Below, piece by piece: positions 12,210-23,440 of a DNA stretch of 64,000 nt. Each line of letters begins with the position of its first letter. Within the stretch, counting starts at the first letter, position 1. The stretch is from positions 91,262,240 to 91,326,239 of the forward strand of contig CAMTDV010000023.1 of assembly GCA_947069175.1 (NCBI GenBank), in the 5' to 3' direction. The notes under the pieces were generated by a model. The model did no database searches, was not told where the DNA came from, and saw nothing but the letters and a program-made list of their open reading frames with translations. The stretch comes from Scalesia atractyloides. Its lineage: Eukaryota; Streptophyta; Magnoliopsida; Asterales; Asteraceae. Position numbers and translations under genes: made by a program.

Positions 12210-12625
12210 GGGTTAGACACACAATCTAGCGGTGGACTGTGTGCACAAACAATGCACACGTCCCGGGTTCGAATCGCATACGTTACCGAATTTCAGAATT
12301 AAAACCAACATTTTTACAACTGAATCGGATCAGGTCACCGAATGTTGATAAGTATAATTTAATCCATAAGTTAAACAGATATGACACACAGCCCAACTGG
12401 TTGGGCTGTGCGTACTCGAACCGAACGTCTCGAGTTCGACTCCGAGTCACTGGAGTCGGGTCGGCCATTTTAAATCATTTTTGAAATAAACTAAATTAGA
12501 TAAAAGTTAATCAGTATATATATATAAATTAAAACAGAGAATATTTCGGGTTAGACACGTAGCTCAGTTGGTAGAGCTGCGTGCACGCGTACGAGAGGTC
12601 CCGAGTTCGAACCTCACTCAGCGCA
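12210..12625 (+). other. tRNA-like modules B, C and D, 3' LTR copies
   Basis: Module B is at about 12210-12282, C at about 12381-12456 and D at about 12548-12625 (A box 12560-12571, B box 12604-12614). Order and spacing are as in the 5' LTR, as expected for LTR copies. Confidence 0.6.
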
Positions 12626-13691
12626 TATAATTAATACAATCCGACCGGTCAACGGTCAAAGTCAAAAAAAAGTCAACATTTTTTATTTATTTTTTTTATT
12701 TATTTAATCAGAAAATTATTTAAAAATACTTAAAAATAATATATTTAAAGTTAGAAAATGTCCTTAAACTCACAAAAATAAATCTAAAAATCCTATTAAG
12801 ATTATGAATTAAAAGTATTAATCTCAAATAAAATCCATTTATTTACCGAACCATTTCGTTATTATTTTAGGTTAGTTTTTCCTCGTCGATCAAATCCCAA
12901 AACTCGTGCGCATCCAACGTCATCAAAGAACGCACCCAATGTGAGTGAATCTCTACAAATTCCCCGTTTAATCACATTTTGGGGTGTATCATGTGTCGTC
13001 TAATTCCTTATTATATTTAAACACTTGTGCATCTATCATATCAGTGATCAAATGTGTATGTATCAATTGTTGTGTGAATTATGTTAGATTGAAGTTATCA
13101 TTTTCAGTACATGCATTTCATTAGGCCCATCAGCTCCCCGTAGGATACGGGTTGAGTATCAGGTGCCTCATTCGATCGGCTCCGTTTGATTGAGCCTTGA
13201 TCTCACATACATCATCATTCATGTCATTCGATCGACTCCGTTTGATTGAGCCTTGATCCCAAATACATCATCATTTATGTCATTTACTCATCCAATGTGG
13301 TTTGTGTTTTGTTATATACATATGTTTGCTCACATGTGATTATTGCACAACTTTTCAATATTAAACACAACAAGAAAATTAATTACAATGTTTCTCAAGG
13401 TTCACTCGCCAACTTTTGTTGACCCATAATATCCCCCGTTTTACACATGATACAGGTGATCCAGTTGAGGCAAGAAACACATAGGAATGCTTAGAATAAT
13501 AAATCAGTTTAAGCTTTGGATTGTTTTACTTAGTTTCATTTTCCTTGTAATTGTATGGATTTGATTTAAATATTTAAGTTGTAATTTGAATTTAATAAAT
13601 ATGAAACATTTTAGTAAACATCATGAGCTTTGGTGATAACCCAATTATGCCCCGACTCTTATTCCGCTGCGGGTCGGGGTATGACAGGAAT

Positions 13692-14202
13692 AATGGAACC
13701 AACATTATTATTCTGGGTTAGGGATAATGGAACTATATCGTTATCCCGGGTTAGGGATAACGGGGGAAACAAACTTTTAACCGAACTTGTGAACTTATAA
13801 AAACTTGTGAACTCACTCTTCTTTAATGTTGACACTTGTTTCTTTACATGTTTCTCAGGACGCTAGGAGCGCTAGGTGCACTCACTTGCATTGATCAAGA
13901 CATTTTTTTATCGAGTCTCATTTACGAATATTGTTTTGGGATTTTTGGTTTTGGCGTTTATGTTGGCGCCCGTTACTTAACTTTACGTTAATGCTTCCGC
14001 ATAACTTAGAAACTAATGCTTCCGCTAAACTTTGAAACTAAACTAAGACAATTTGAAAATAATTATGAATGGTTAAACAAATGTTTTTGGAAAACGTTTA
14101 AATAAATCATATAGAGTCGTTCGATATTACTAGTGTCTCAGATTCTGGTTTGTTCACACGCCTCGCGGTAAAACTGTGCAAGTGGAAATTGAGGGTGTGA
14201 CA
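13692..14202 (+). repeat. Outer element 5' LTR, right part
   Basis: The interrupted LTR resumes after the GGAAT duplication and aligns with about 22280-22796. A 34-bp unit, GGAATAATGG..CCGGGTTA, is present once more here than in the 3' LTR, which explains most of the length difference. It ends GGTGTGACA before the PBS. Confidence 0.93.
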
Positions 14203-14205
14203 GAT

Positions 14206-14217
14206 TGGTATCAGAGC
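14206..14217 (+). other. Primer-binding site (tRNA-iMet), outer element
   Basis: TGGTATCAGAGC lies 3 bases after the LTR end, the same arrangement as in the inner element. Confidence 0.92.
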
Positions 14218-14405
14218 CTCTAGCTATAGAGAACCAGGTTTGCATTAAAAGTAGACCTAAACTATAGCTGATTACACGACACTAGACTTAGTTGGCACCG
14301 AACTGTGATATCTTGTTATGTGTTATACTACAACTGTTTTATGTAAGATATAAATGTATATTGTGATGCACGCAACTCGTAACTAACTACACAACCCAAC
14401 AGGCA

Positions 14406-15047
14406 ATGTCATCATCATCATCCGACAAACCTCTACAACCAAGGGCGCCGGGGAAGGCACCCATGGTCGAACCCTCACCAGCTCATGGCGTGGAGACACG
14501 CTCAGCTGCTAGGAAAAGACTCGCACTAGGAGAGGAGTCGTCCTCTCGTCCGACCACCGCTATGCCGGTCGAACCGGTCAACTCGTTAGAAGTAGGGGAC
14601 GACCTACTTAGGGATATGTTAAGAAAACAACAGGAAAAACTAGAGAGAATGCAGGAGACGATCGAAGCACAAGGATGGATGATACGTCAACTAACTGGTA
14701 AAACTGGAAGGCTCGAGGAAGAGCAACATGAGAATAGGAAAGCTCGAAACATTTTAGCTAAGGATCTTCGTGCAGAGCAGCTGAGGGCTGACTGGCTCGA
14801 AGACAGAGTTCTTGAGTCCAGTTGGAGGATTCAAGAACTGGAGCAGAACCAAGCACCTGTCCTAGTACCCGCCCCAGCACCGGTCCCTCCAGCGCCAGTA
14901 GAGGAAGAAGAGGAGGACCCAGAGGAAGACCCGGAGGAGGATCCGGAGGAAGAGGAGCCGGAACAGGAACCGGCTGTTGAAGCTGAAAACGCCGCAGAGG
15001 ATGACGGCAACGATAGCGACTTGGGAGATGGAAACGTAGAAGACTGA
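14406..15047 (+). CDS. Extra ORF upstream of gag: coiled-coil acidic protein, unknown function
   Basis: An uninterrupted 213-codon frame starts at ATG 14406, 190 bases after the PBS, and ends at TGA 15045-15047. The N-terminus is Ser/Pro-rich (MSSSSSDKPL). Residues about 55-145 are heptad-like and charged, suggesting a coiled coil (LRKQQEKLERMQETIEAQ). A Pro/Val spacer follows, then a strongly acidic tail of repeated DPEE units. There is no zinc knuckle, membrane segment or recognisable enzyme motif. It lies on the sense strand before gag. The gag-pol downstream is broken in several places, yet this frame is intact. Extra ORFs before gag are known in the Tat/Ogre lineage; I cannot name a family for this one. 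It may be a co-opted accessory protein or just an ORF that has escaped mutation. Confidence 0.65.
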   Translation: MSSSSSDKPLQPRAPGKAPMVEPSPAHGVETRSAARKRLALGEESSSRPTTAMPVEPVNSLEVGDDLLRDMLRKQQEKLERMQETIEAQGWMIRQLTGKTGRLEEEQHENRKARNILAKDLRAEQLRADWLEDRVLESSWRIQELEQNQAPVLVPAPAPVPPAPVEEEEEDPEEDPEEDPEEEEPEQEPAVEAENAAEDDGNDSDLGDGNVED

Positions 15048-15308
15048 CTCGTCTCGCCAATTCCCGCTTTGTTTTCTTTAGTTTGTTCATTTTCCACTTA
15101 TGTTTGAACCTGAAACTTTATAATTAAACTGAGATGTTTGGTTGGTAATTTGTGAGACATTGCAATTTATTTAATCGAATGTTCCTTTTTATTGTTTAAT
15201 TTGTTGGGTTGACATAACTTGTGTGATGATTAAAGTTTGGATTATGATAACTATATTGGATCTATATACTTATCGGTGTGTGTTTGTGTTGTCTTGCAAA
15301 GATCTGAA

Positions 15309-16575
15309 ATGGAAACTGGACGTCGCGGAAACCTCAACATGACACCTAAAGAATTAGCCGCAATGATCCAAGAACACGTGAATACTGCCCTGGCAGGTGT
15401 TCAAAACCCACCAGCGGGTAACCATTATTAAATTTTCATGGGAAAATCTAATAGTTGGGCTAGTAGACTTTCTCGCTGTCTACCTATCCTCTGTCTTCAG
15501 GAGGGGGTCTTAACCCCTACAAGATGTTCCTCGATGCGAAACCGAGCAAATTCACGGGTGCAGAAGGACCCATAGGACTAGTCCGTTGGATTTTAAAGTC
15601 TGAATTGGTGTTCGAGATGTGCAATTGCCTTGAGGCCAATAAGGTCAAGTATGCTGCCTCAACGCTGGAAGATGGGGCATTAACCTGGTGGAACGCACAA
15701 GTCCAAACGCGTGGACTTATTGCTGCTAATGCAATAGCCTGGCCGAGTTTCAGGCCCTAATCAAATAGGAGTACTGTCCGCGGGACAGAGTTCAGCAGTT
15801 GGAGCAAGCGTTATGGAACCACAAGATGGTAGGGTCTGAAATTGAAGCGTACACGGCGAAACATCACGATCTGGTGTTCCTATGTCCCGATCTGGCTAAC
15901 ACCGTTGAAAAACGACTTGAGTTTTATCTTGGGGGTCTGGTCCCTGAGATCCAAGGCATGGTAATGTCTAGCAACCCTGCGACGGAACATCAAGCGATCA
16001 GATTGACACATAAACTCACCGATAAGGCGGTGGAGCAAAGGAAGTTGCCATCTCGGGGTGCAACTGAAGTTGTCCCTGATAACAAAAGAAAATTTGAAGA
16101 CTCACCTGCTCGACAGTCTTCGTCAGCCCAGCCACAACAAGGAAACCAGAAACGGTTCAACAATTTCAACAACAATCGGGGTCACAATAATCAGTCCGCC
16201 AACAACACCCAGAACACAAGCGGCTATGTGGGTCGAAAGCCGCAATGTAATCGTTGTAACCTCCATCATCACGGCCCTTGTGCCGAAAATCGCTGCCAAC
16301 GATGTGGCAAAACAGGACATGCGGCAAAGGATTGTCGCGGGGAAATCGTGTCTCGACAAAATCAAAATCAGCACCAGGTTCAACAGCAAGGTATTAACCG
16401 GGGGTGCTATCAGTGCGGTAGCACTACCCATTTCAAGCGAGACTGCCCGCAACTTCGCAACAACTACAACAATGGTGGGAACAACAACAATAACAACAAC
16501 CACAACAACAACAACAACAATAACAACAATGGAAATGGTGGCACAGGAGGTGCCAAAGGTCGTGCGTTTACGCTA
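15309..16575 (+). pseudogene. gag: gag of outer chromovirus (frameshifted)
   Basis: Gag probably starts at ATG 15309 (METGRRGN). The frame is lost between about 15431 and 15500 and resumes at 15524 (MFLDAKPS), with LTWWNAQVQ near 15680. It is lost again near 15740 next to a TAG, then stays open from 15799. Two zinc knuckles follow: CQRCGKTGHAAKDC near 16294-16335 and CYQCGSTTHFKRDC near 16405-16446. Next comes an Asn-rich repeat run encoded by AAC/AAT triplets (16455-16540). Gag and pol share one frame here, without a stop between them. Confidence 0.88.
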
Positions 16576-19500
16576 GGCCGCAGAGAGGCCAGAAACGACT
16601 CGAACGTGGTCACCGGTAAGTTTCCCCTTAACGATCATTTTGCTACTGTACTTTTTGATACGGGTGCAGATAGGAGTTTTATATCTGAGTCTTTTAGAAA
16701 GAACCTAAATCTCACGCCTAAACCCCTAGAGACCCCTTACATCATAGAACTAGCCGATGGTAAATCTGTAGATGTGACCCATTTAGTAACCGGCTGTCAA
16801 CTTAAACTCGCGGGCCACACCTTTACCATTGATCTGATGACAACTACCCTGGGTAGTTTTGACGTGGTAGCCGGAATGGACTGGCTATCCGACGTCCGAG
16901 CTGAAGTTCTCTGTTTCGAGAAAGCTATCCGTATTCCGCTCTCTAACGACGAAGTCTTGATGGTGCAAGGCGAGAAGGCAGGCGCCGTCACAAACATCAT
17001 CTCTTACATGCAAGCTCAGAAGTATCTTCGGAGAAAGAACTCCTTCGCTTTGCTCGCACTGGTCACCGAGCAGCCTAAGGACGAGAAGCGGATTGAAGAT
17101 ATCCCCGTCGTCCGTGACTTTTCCGGTGTATTTCCAGAGGAGTTACCTGGTCTTCCACCACATCTACAAGTGGAGTTTGAAATCGAATTGGCGAACCATG
17201 CGACTCCTATCACCAAGGCCCCGTACCGCCTAGCTCCAGCAGAGCTGCAAGAGCTGTCTACCCAACTTCAGGAATTGTTGGAAAAAGGATTTATCCGACC
17301 CAGTACTTCGCCATGGGGAGCTCCGGTCCTTTTTGTCAAGAAGAAGGACGGGACCTTCCGCATGTGCATCGACTACAGGGAACTCAATAAGGTTACCGTC
17401 AAGAACCGATACCCATTACCTCGCATCGACGATCTCTTCGACCAACTTCAAGGGTCAAGCTACTACTCCAAGATTGATCTACGGTCCGGTTATCACCAGC
17501 TACGCGTCAGAGAGGAGGATATCTCCAAGACGGCATTTCGTACTCGGTATGGCCATTATGAGTTCTTAGTCATGCCCTTCGGTCTCACCAACGCACCCGC
17601 GGTGTTCATGGACCTCATGAACCGCGTGTGTAAGCCGTATCTCGACAAGTTTGTCATCGTGTTCATCGATGATATACTCATCTACTCTAAGGGTGAAGAA
17701 GAACATGCTGAACATCTACGATTATTGCTGGAATTACTTCAACAGGAGAAACTATATGCCAAGCTTTCAAAGTGTGATTTCTGGATTCGGGAAGTTCAAT
17801 TCCTCGGGCATATCGTGAATGAAAAGGGTATACACGTTGATCCCGCCAAGATCGATGCTATCAAGAACAGGGAAGCACCCAGGACACCGACAGAGATCCG
17901 CCAATTTTTGGGTTTGGCTGGTTCCTACAGACGTTTCATCGAGGGATTTTCAAAGATCGCGCAACCGCTTACCACTCTCACCCAGAAAGGCACTAAGTAT
18001 GCTTGGGGTGACAAGCAGGAAGCAGCATTTCAATTGCTGAAGCAGAAACTTTGCAGTGCACCCATTTTGTCCTTGCCGGAAGGGACAGATGATTTTGTGG
18101 TACATTGTGACGCTTCCATTCAGGGATTGGGATGCGTACTCATGCAACGTGATAAGGTCAGCGCGTATGCGTCCCGACAGTTGAAGGTTCACAAGAAAAA
18201 CTACACAACACATGACCTGGAATTGGGAGCAGTTGTGTTTGCACTTAAGATTTGGAGACACTATCTATATGGAACAAAGTGCACAATCTACACGGATCAC
18301 AAGAGCCTCCAGCATATCTTTGACCAGAAGGAGTTGCACATGCGACAACGTCGCTGGGTCGAACTCCTGAACGATTATGAATGTGCCATTCGGTATCACC
18401 CGGGTAAAGCTAACGTGGTAGCTGATGCCCTCAGTAGGAAGGAGCACTTGAAACCTCGTCGGGTACGAGCACTACAGTTCACCATTCATTCGGGGTTACC
18501 CAAACAGATACGCGATGCGCAGCTAGAAGCAGTTAAGGAAGAAAACATTAGGCCAAATCTGTGGGAAAGATGGAACGCGATTGGGAAGTAAAACCCAATG
18601 GTGCCCGGTATTTCATGAATCGTATATGGTACCTCTCTGCGAAGACCTCAGAAAGCTAGTTATGGACGAAGCTCACAAATCTCGATACTCTGTCCATCCC
18701 GGTTCGGACAAGATGTATCAAGACCTTAAAGCCGCGTACTGGTGGCCCAACATGAAAGCGGATATAGCAACCTACGTGAGCAAGTGTTTGACTTGTGCGA
18801 AAGTCAAGGTGGAATACCAGAAGCTATCAGGGCTACTTCAACAACCTGAGATCCCAGTGTGGAAATGGGATCAGATCTCGATGGACTTTATCACTAAACT
18901 CCCACGAACTCCGGGTGGTTGCGATACCATCTAGGTAATCGTGGATCGTTTAACTAAGTCCGCACACTTCCTAGCGATCAAAGAAACAGATAAGATGGAT
19001 AAGTTGACTCGCATACATTAAGGAAGTAGTTTCTCGGCACGGAGTGCCAACGTCCATCATCTCAGACAGAGATGCTCGTTTCACGTCCAACTTTTGGCAG
19101 TCACTTCAGAAAGCGTTGGGCACACGCTTAGATATGAGTACAGCTTATCACCCTCAGACGGATGGTCAAAGTGAAAGGACTATTCAGACCTTGGAAGACA
19201 TGCTTAGGGCATGTGTGGTAGACTTTGGGAACAGTTGGGAAATCCATCTGCCTTTAGTGGAATTCTCGTATAACAACAGTTACCATACGAGTATTCAAGC
19301 GGCACCGTTTGAAGCATTATACGGTCGCAAATGTAGATCACCGATCTGTTGGGCAGAAGTCGGTGACAGTCAACTCACAGGTCCTGAGTTGATACTTGAG
19401 GCTACTGAAAAGATTGTGCAAATCAGAAACCGCATGGCAGCGGCACGAGATCGACAGAAAAGCTACGCTGATCAACGACGCAAACCGCTCGAATTTCAAG

Positions 19501-19895
19501 TAGGCGATCTCGTCCTACTGAAGGTGTCACCCTGGAAGGGTGTAATCCGTTTTGGGAAACGAGGCAAACTAAACCCACGGTACGTAGGCCCATTTGTGAT
19601 CTTGAAGCATATCGGACCCGTGGCTTATCAATTAGACCTTCCTGCCGAACTCAGTGGAGTTCACAACGTTTTTCACGTGTCAAATCTGAAGAAGTGTCTA
19701 TCAGATGAGACCCTAGTCATTCCATTGGATGAGATTCAAGTGGATGAACAACTGTACTTTGTGGAACAACCTATCGAGATCATGGATCGTGAGATCATGG
19801 ATCGTGAGATCATGGATCGTGAGATCATGGATCGTGAGATCAAGACTCGAAGGCACAGCAAGATACCGATCGTCAAGGTTCGTTGGGATTCTTAG
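16576..19895 (+). pseudogene. pol: pol of outer chromovirus: PR-RT-RNaseH-IN (frameshifted)
   Basis: The open frame from 15799 continues to 18591. Protease has LFDTGADRSF near 16650. RT has FGLTNAP near 17578 and FIDDILIY near 17662. RNase H has HCDAS near 18106, YTDHKSL near 18290 and ends at DALSRKE near 18440. The frame then breaks near 18585. Integrase follows, with its zinc-binding segment (HPGSDKMYQDL and CLTCAKVK) at 18695-18810 and a stop at 18932-18934. A further stop is at about 19019-19021. The DDE core is completed by SDRDARF near 19062 and an SER Glu near 19170. All catalytic positions I can check are present, so loss of function comes from the frame breaks. Confidence 0.93.
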
Positions 19896-19994
19896 CGTGG
19901 ACCGGAGTTCACGTGGGAAAGAGAGGACCAATTGAAAAGCAAATACCCACACCTTTTTGCAGCTGAGCAGCAATCTAACGTTACCACCAACTAA
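19776..19994 (+). pseudogene. Chromodomain with 15-bp repeat expansion
   Basis: The integrase tail has PIEIMDRE, IPIVKVRWDS, GPEFTWERED and KYPHLF, a Tekay-type chromodomain, ending at TAA 19992-19994. A TAG at 19893-19895 interrupts it. At its start four exact copies of GAGATCATGGATCGT (19776-19835) encode EIMDR four times in frame. The inner element has the unit once, at about 10906. Confidence 0.85.
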
Positions 19995-20135
19995 ATTTCG
20001 GGACGAAATTCTTTCAACATGGGGATGATGTGACAGCCTGGGAATTTCTTGCTAACAAACTGAATCTTTGTGCGTTGCATTCTAAACCGCGCTTACTCAA
20101 TTTTCGGGACGAAAATTCTTTCAACATGGGGATAA
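19995..20135 (+). other. Duplicated polypurine/LTR-start segment before 3' LTR
   Basis: The sequence TTTCGGGACGAAA..CAACATGGGGAT.ATGTGACA occurs twice, at about 19997-20034 and 20102-20141. The second copy leads into the real 3' LTR at 20136. The first leads into TGTGACAGCC (from 20029), which looks like about 70 bases of the start of a different LTR. The real PPT is the CATGGGGATA before 20136. Confidence 0.6.
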
Positions 20136-22796
20136 TGTGACATCTCGGCTTTTCATGTATCTTAAACGCGCTAATTCACGGTTATTCATTCCTACGCTAA
20201 TTTAATTCGGAGAATTAAATTACACGATCGCAATAACTACGCTAACTTTGTGAATTCATTGGGTGAATTACGTGCTATGTGTATTAGACGTTTGTAGAAT
20301 TATTATATCACGTTTTGATTTCGCGATTATTAGTTATAAAAATAAAAATAAATAATAAGTAAATAGCCGAACCGAACCGAGCCGCAAAACGTGTCGACCT
20401 CACCTCCTTGTGGCCCAAGTAACTAACCTAAACTTGAGGCCCAAGCTAATGACCCAAACGCCCCCCCCCCCCTGCGGTCGCGCGCCCCCCCACCCCTTTC
20501 CCCTTTCTTTTCCTTGTACTATATATTGGCATGTATGCATGAGTTAGTGTTTTAAAAAAAACAACAAGAAACCCTAGCACCAAGAAAGCCAACGGCAGCC
20601 CCCCTCTCGATCGCACAAGCCTCCAACCTCGGATTGATTCCAATCTTGTCCTGGTTCGCTAATCTTCATCGTTTCATGGTTAGGGTTTTAGTTGTTTTAC
20701 AAATCACATTAGGGTTTGTAATCTTGATCATGATTATATGTATTGTTAGGATCATTGGTATAAAAAGTGTTATGATTTGTGATTAGTTCGGTTAATTGTG
20801 CGAGTTTTTGAGATTGTGATCTTAGGATGAATACAAAAATCATAGGCTGCGTTTTAACGATAAAAATCATATTATAGGATTAGGGTTTGCATGAATATTG
20901 ATGTACATGATGATATGTGACAAATAAACCTGTTCTTGATCATTATTATTTAGCGTCTTGATCGTTTAAGCGTGTTCTATTGCGATAAAAGTCGAAAACA
21001 GGTTGCTGAATAGCATTTACAGCCAACTTCAATTGGCTGTAACCTGATCATTATTTATCGAAAAGTGGATTTTCTGAAGCCTAGAACGTGTATTTTTTAA
21101 AAACGCTTCTAATGGCACCGGATTCATATTTTTCTGAGGTCGTTTGCTATTTTTAAGTGGTCATTTAAGTGCAGCATCTGAAGCTGTGTAAATTCTGAAA
21201 ATTTGCTAGTTGTTTGTCGAGTCGGATCTCATAATCTGTAGAGGGTTGGGTCATGAAATTTGTACAGTAACTGGAGACGAGAATTTCCGCAAAACTCTCA
21301 CTGGAATTTTGTTAATTGGATGAACGATGATTTTTAAATAATTTTTCCCGTGGACTGCAGTCAGAAAGCGACGAATCTGACTGCAGCCTAGTATATAAAT
21401 GTTTATAAATAATTGGTAAAGTTTTAGGACTTAAAAAGTTTACATAAAATTCTACAGTTTAGTTGACATCTCCTGTAAAGAAATTGGAATTTTTAGAACG
21501 TTGGAACTATTTTATAAAAATCCTCGAAAACAACCTAGTTATGAGCGTACAAGCTGAAACATGATAACTTGTGTATGTGTGTACCAAAGTGTTGTATGAG
21601 TTGATTTGTGTTTATGACAAGTTGGTTTGATCACTATTTTGGTATGATGATACTTTGCATGCATGATTGTGTTTTCGAATTTGTTATTATGTGTGCAGCA
21701 TTGTGTGTTAATTATGCGTAGGGTTTGTATCAGTGTGTTCACACACTAACTTTAAATCGATTGACATGTTAGGACGCAATTAGCGGTCCCATCATTTGCT
21801 ACTTCTGTGTTACACTAACCGAGCAATTAAAGGTGAGTTCACGGCCCCTATTTTATCCGTTTTTAAACAACAGGGGGAGAAACATGTATACATTCTATAA
21901 CTCTATCTTTTTACCTTATGCGAAATTAACGTCGTTAAACTACTCGGGTACTAAGTTAATGTTAATGTACATTATGATTACTAAGCAGCTATATCACGGA
22001 AGTCCTCGACAAACTCTCGGATCGTTAGTATTGGGTTAGATAGCGGGGAAATTATAAGTAGTACTACTGGGCCCGACAAGCCCCACCCGAGCTAGTCGCG
22101 CTAGCCGACCGGGTATGGTCAACGGGTGATTAATTTGGCCTAACTTTCGCCATAGTCAGTGATAGGCCTGGCAACACGGAGGCACAACAGTCAGCTTCGA
22201 TCGCGAACCCTTATATGACGTAACTTTAGGCTCGCTACCTACATGTTAACATTGAACTTAATTACGAACCAACATTATTATTCCGGGTTAGGAATAATGG
22301 AACCAACATTATTATTCCGGGTTAGGGATAATGGAACTATATCGTTATCCCGAGTTAGGGATAACGGGGGAAACAAACTTTTAACCGAACTTGTGAACTT
22401 ATAAAAACCTGTGAACTCACTCTTCTTTAATGTTGACACTTGTTTCTTTACATTTTCTCAGGACGCTAGGTGCACTCACTTGCATTGATCAAGACATTTT
22501 TTTTATCGAGTCTCATTTACGAATATTGTTTTGGGATTTTTGGTTTTGGCGTTTATGTTGGCGCCCATTACTTAACTTTACTTTAATGCTTCCGCACAAC
22601 TTAGAAACTAATGCTTCCGCTAAACTTTGAAACTAAACTAAGACAATTTGAAAATAATTATGAATGGTTAAACAAATGTTTTTGGAAAACGTTTAAATAA
22701 ATCATATAGAGTCGTTCGATATTACTAGTGTCTCAGATTCTGGTTTGTTCACACGCCTCGCGTAAAACTCTGCAAGTGGAAATTGAGGGTGTGACA
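20136..22796 (+). repeat. Outer element 3' LTR
   Basis: This 2661-bp LTR runs from TGTGACATCTC to GGTGTGACA. It is the second copy of 818-2990 plus 13692-14202, with its TATA-like box at 20520-20527 and a poly-C tract at about 20461-20490. The CTGAT target duplication follows. Confidence 0.95.
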
Positions 22797-22801
22797 CTGA
22801 T

Positions 22802-23440
22802 CATTTCCCATTTCAGCAGATGATCCCTCCTGACTTAGAAGTGTCGTGTTACCGAAAACATAATTGTCAAAAACTTTCCAAGTTTCCTGGAGCTTTTTTT
22901 CTTGACAAACACCTTTTCAAATGTTAGAAGCTTTCCATGAAGCTAAGTCAGGCTCATATCCTTGAAATCTAGGGATGTTCACGTCACTATAGCAATAGTG
23001 TCTCATTACTCATGAAAATATCTTAAAAATCGGTCACTTAAAGTTGTTTTAGTAAATTCTTTATTAATCAACTTTAGTTTATTGATTAGACATGAAAATC
23101 ATTCAAACTGATGAGTTAGGGTCTATCCCTTGACATGAGTGAAGATTTCAAATTGCTGGTTAAGGATTTCTCAAGTGTTCTTGATAACATCCTTCGTTCC
23201 ACAAAATTATTCCTTCAATGCATCCCACAACTCTTTGGCATTGTTACAATGCAATAGGCCAGCATAGATATCATTTGGTAGAGCCATTGCCACAATATTA
23301 AAGGCTTTGGAAACTAGCTCGAATTTTTTATAACCTTGTCAGAATAATTCTACGGCTTCTTTTGGCCAAACACCTTTGGGTTCTTGGCACTAGGTACCAT
23401 TGGAATATGCGGTCTGAATGCAACGGACTTCCAAAGCCCT
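22802..23440 (-). pseudogene. Ty1/copia gag, N-terminal part (UBN2-type)
   Basis: The minus strand near 23325-23200 encodes a typical copia Gag segment (FELVSKAFNIVAMALPND, then AKELWDAL). It continues leftward to 22802, where the outer chromovirus interrupts it. Stops at about 23235, 23350 and 23390 and several frame changes show it is dead. It joins in sense to the zinc knuckle at 640-695. Confidence 0.75.

Larger units (their letters stand above)
2991..13686 (+). mobile_element. Inner Ty3/gypsy chromovirus (Tekay/Del type)
   Basis: The element starts TGTAACATCC and ends GGTATGACA, flanked by the target duplication GGAAT (2986-2990 and 13687-13691). By terminus positions both LTRs are 2590 bp (2991-5580 and 11097-13686) and they are closely similar, so insertion is younger than that of the outer element it splits. 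The internal part, 5581-11096, carries a tRNA-Met PBS, gag, protease, RT, RNase H, integrase, chromodomain and PPT. Several stops and frameshifts inactivate gag-pol. The LTRs are unusual in holding four tRNA-like modules. Confidence 0.96.
11097..13686 (+). repeat. Inner element 3' LTR
   Basis: This is the second copy of 2991-5580. It carries the same TATA box (11613-11620) and the same four tRNA-like modules. It ends GGTATGACA rather than GGTGTGACA, a single change at the terminus. Confidence 0.95.
818..22796 (+). mobile_element. Outer Ty3/gypsy chromovirus (Tekay/Del type), nested-in by a second one
   Basis: The element starts TGTGACATC and ends GGTGTGACA. It is flanked by the 5-bp target duplication CTGAT (813-817 and 22797-22801). 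The order is 5' LTR, PBS complementary to initiator tRNA-Met, extra ORF, gag, protease, RT, RNase H, integrase, chromodomain, PPT and 3' LTR. Integrase after RNase H makes it Ty3/gypsy, and the C-terminal chromodomain makes it a chromovirus. The 5' LTR is split by the inner element at 2991-13686. Without that insertion the 5' LTR is about 2684 bp against 2661 bp for the 3' LTR. The gag-pol frame has stops and frameshifts, so this copy is not autonomous. It sits inside a copia gag on the opposite strand. Confidence 0.95.

Noticed and set aside
14758..15097. Antisense ORFs opposite the extra ORF (Ser/Gly-rich and Leu/Pro-rich)
   Set aside because: They are shadows of the acidic-tail repeats; no start context, promoter or family support.
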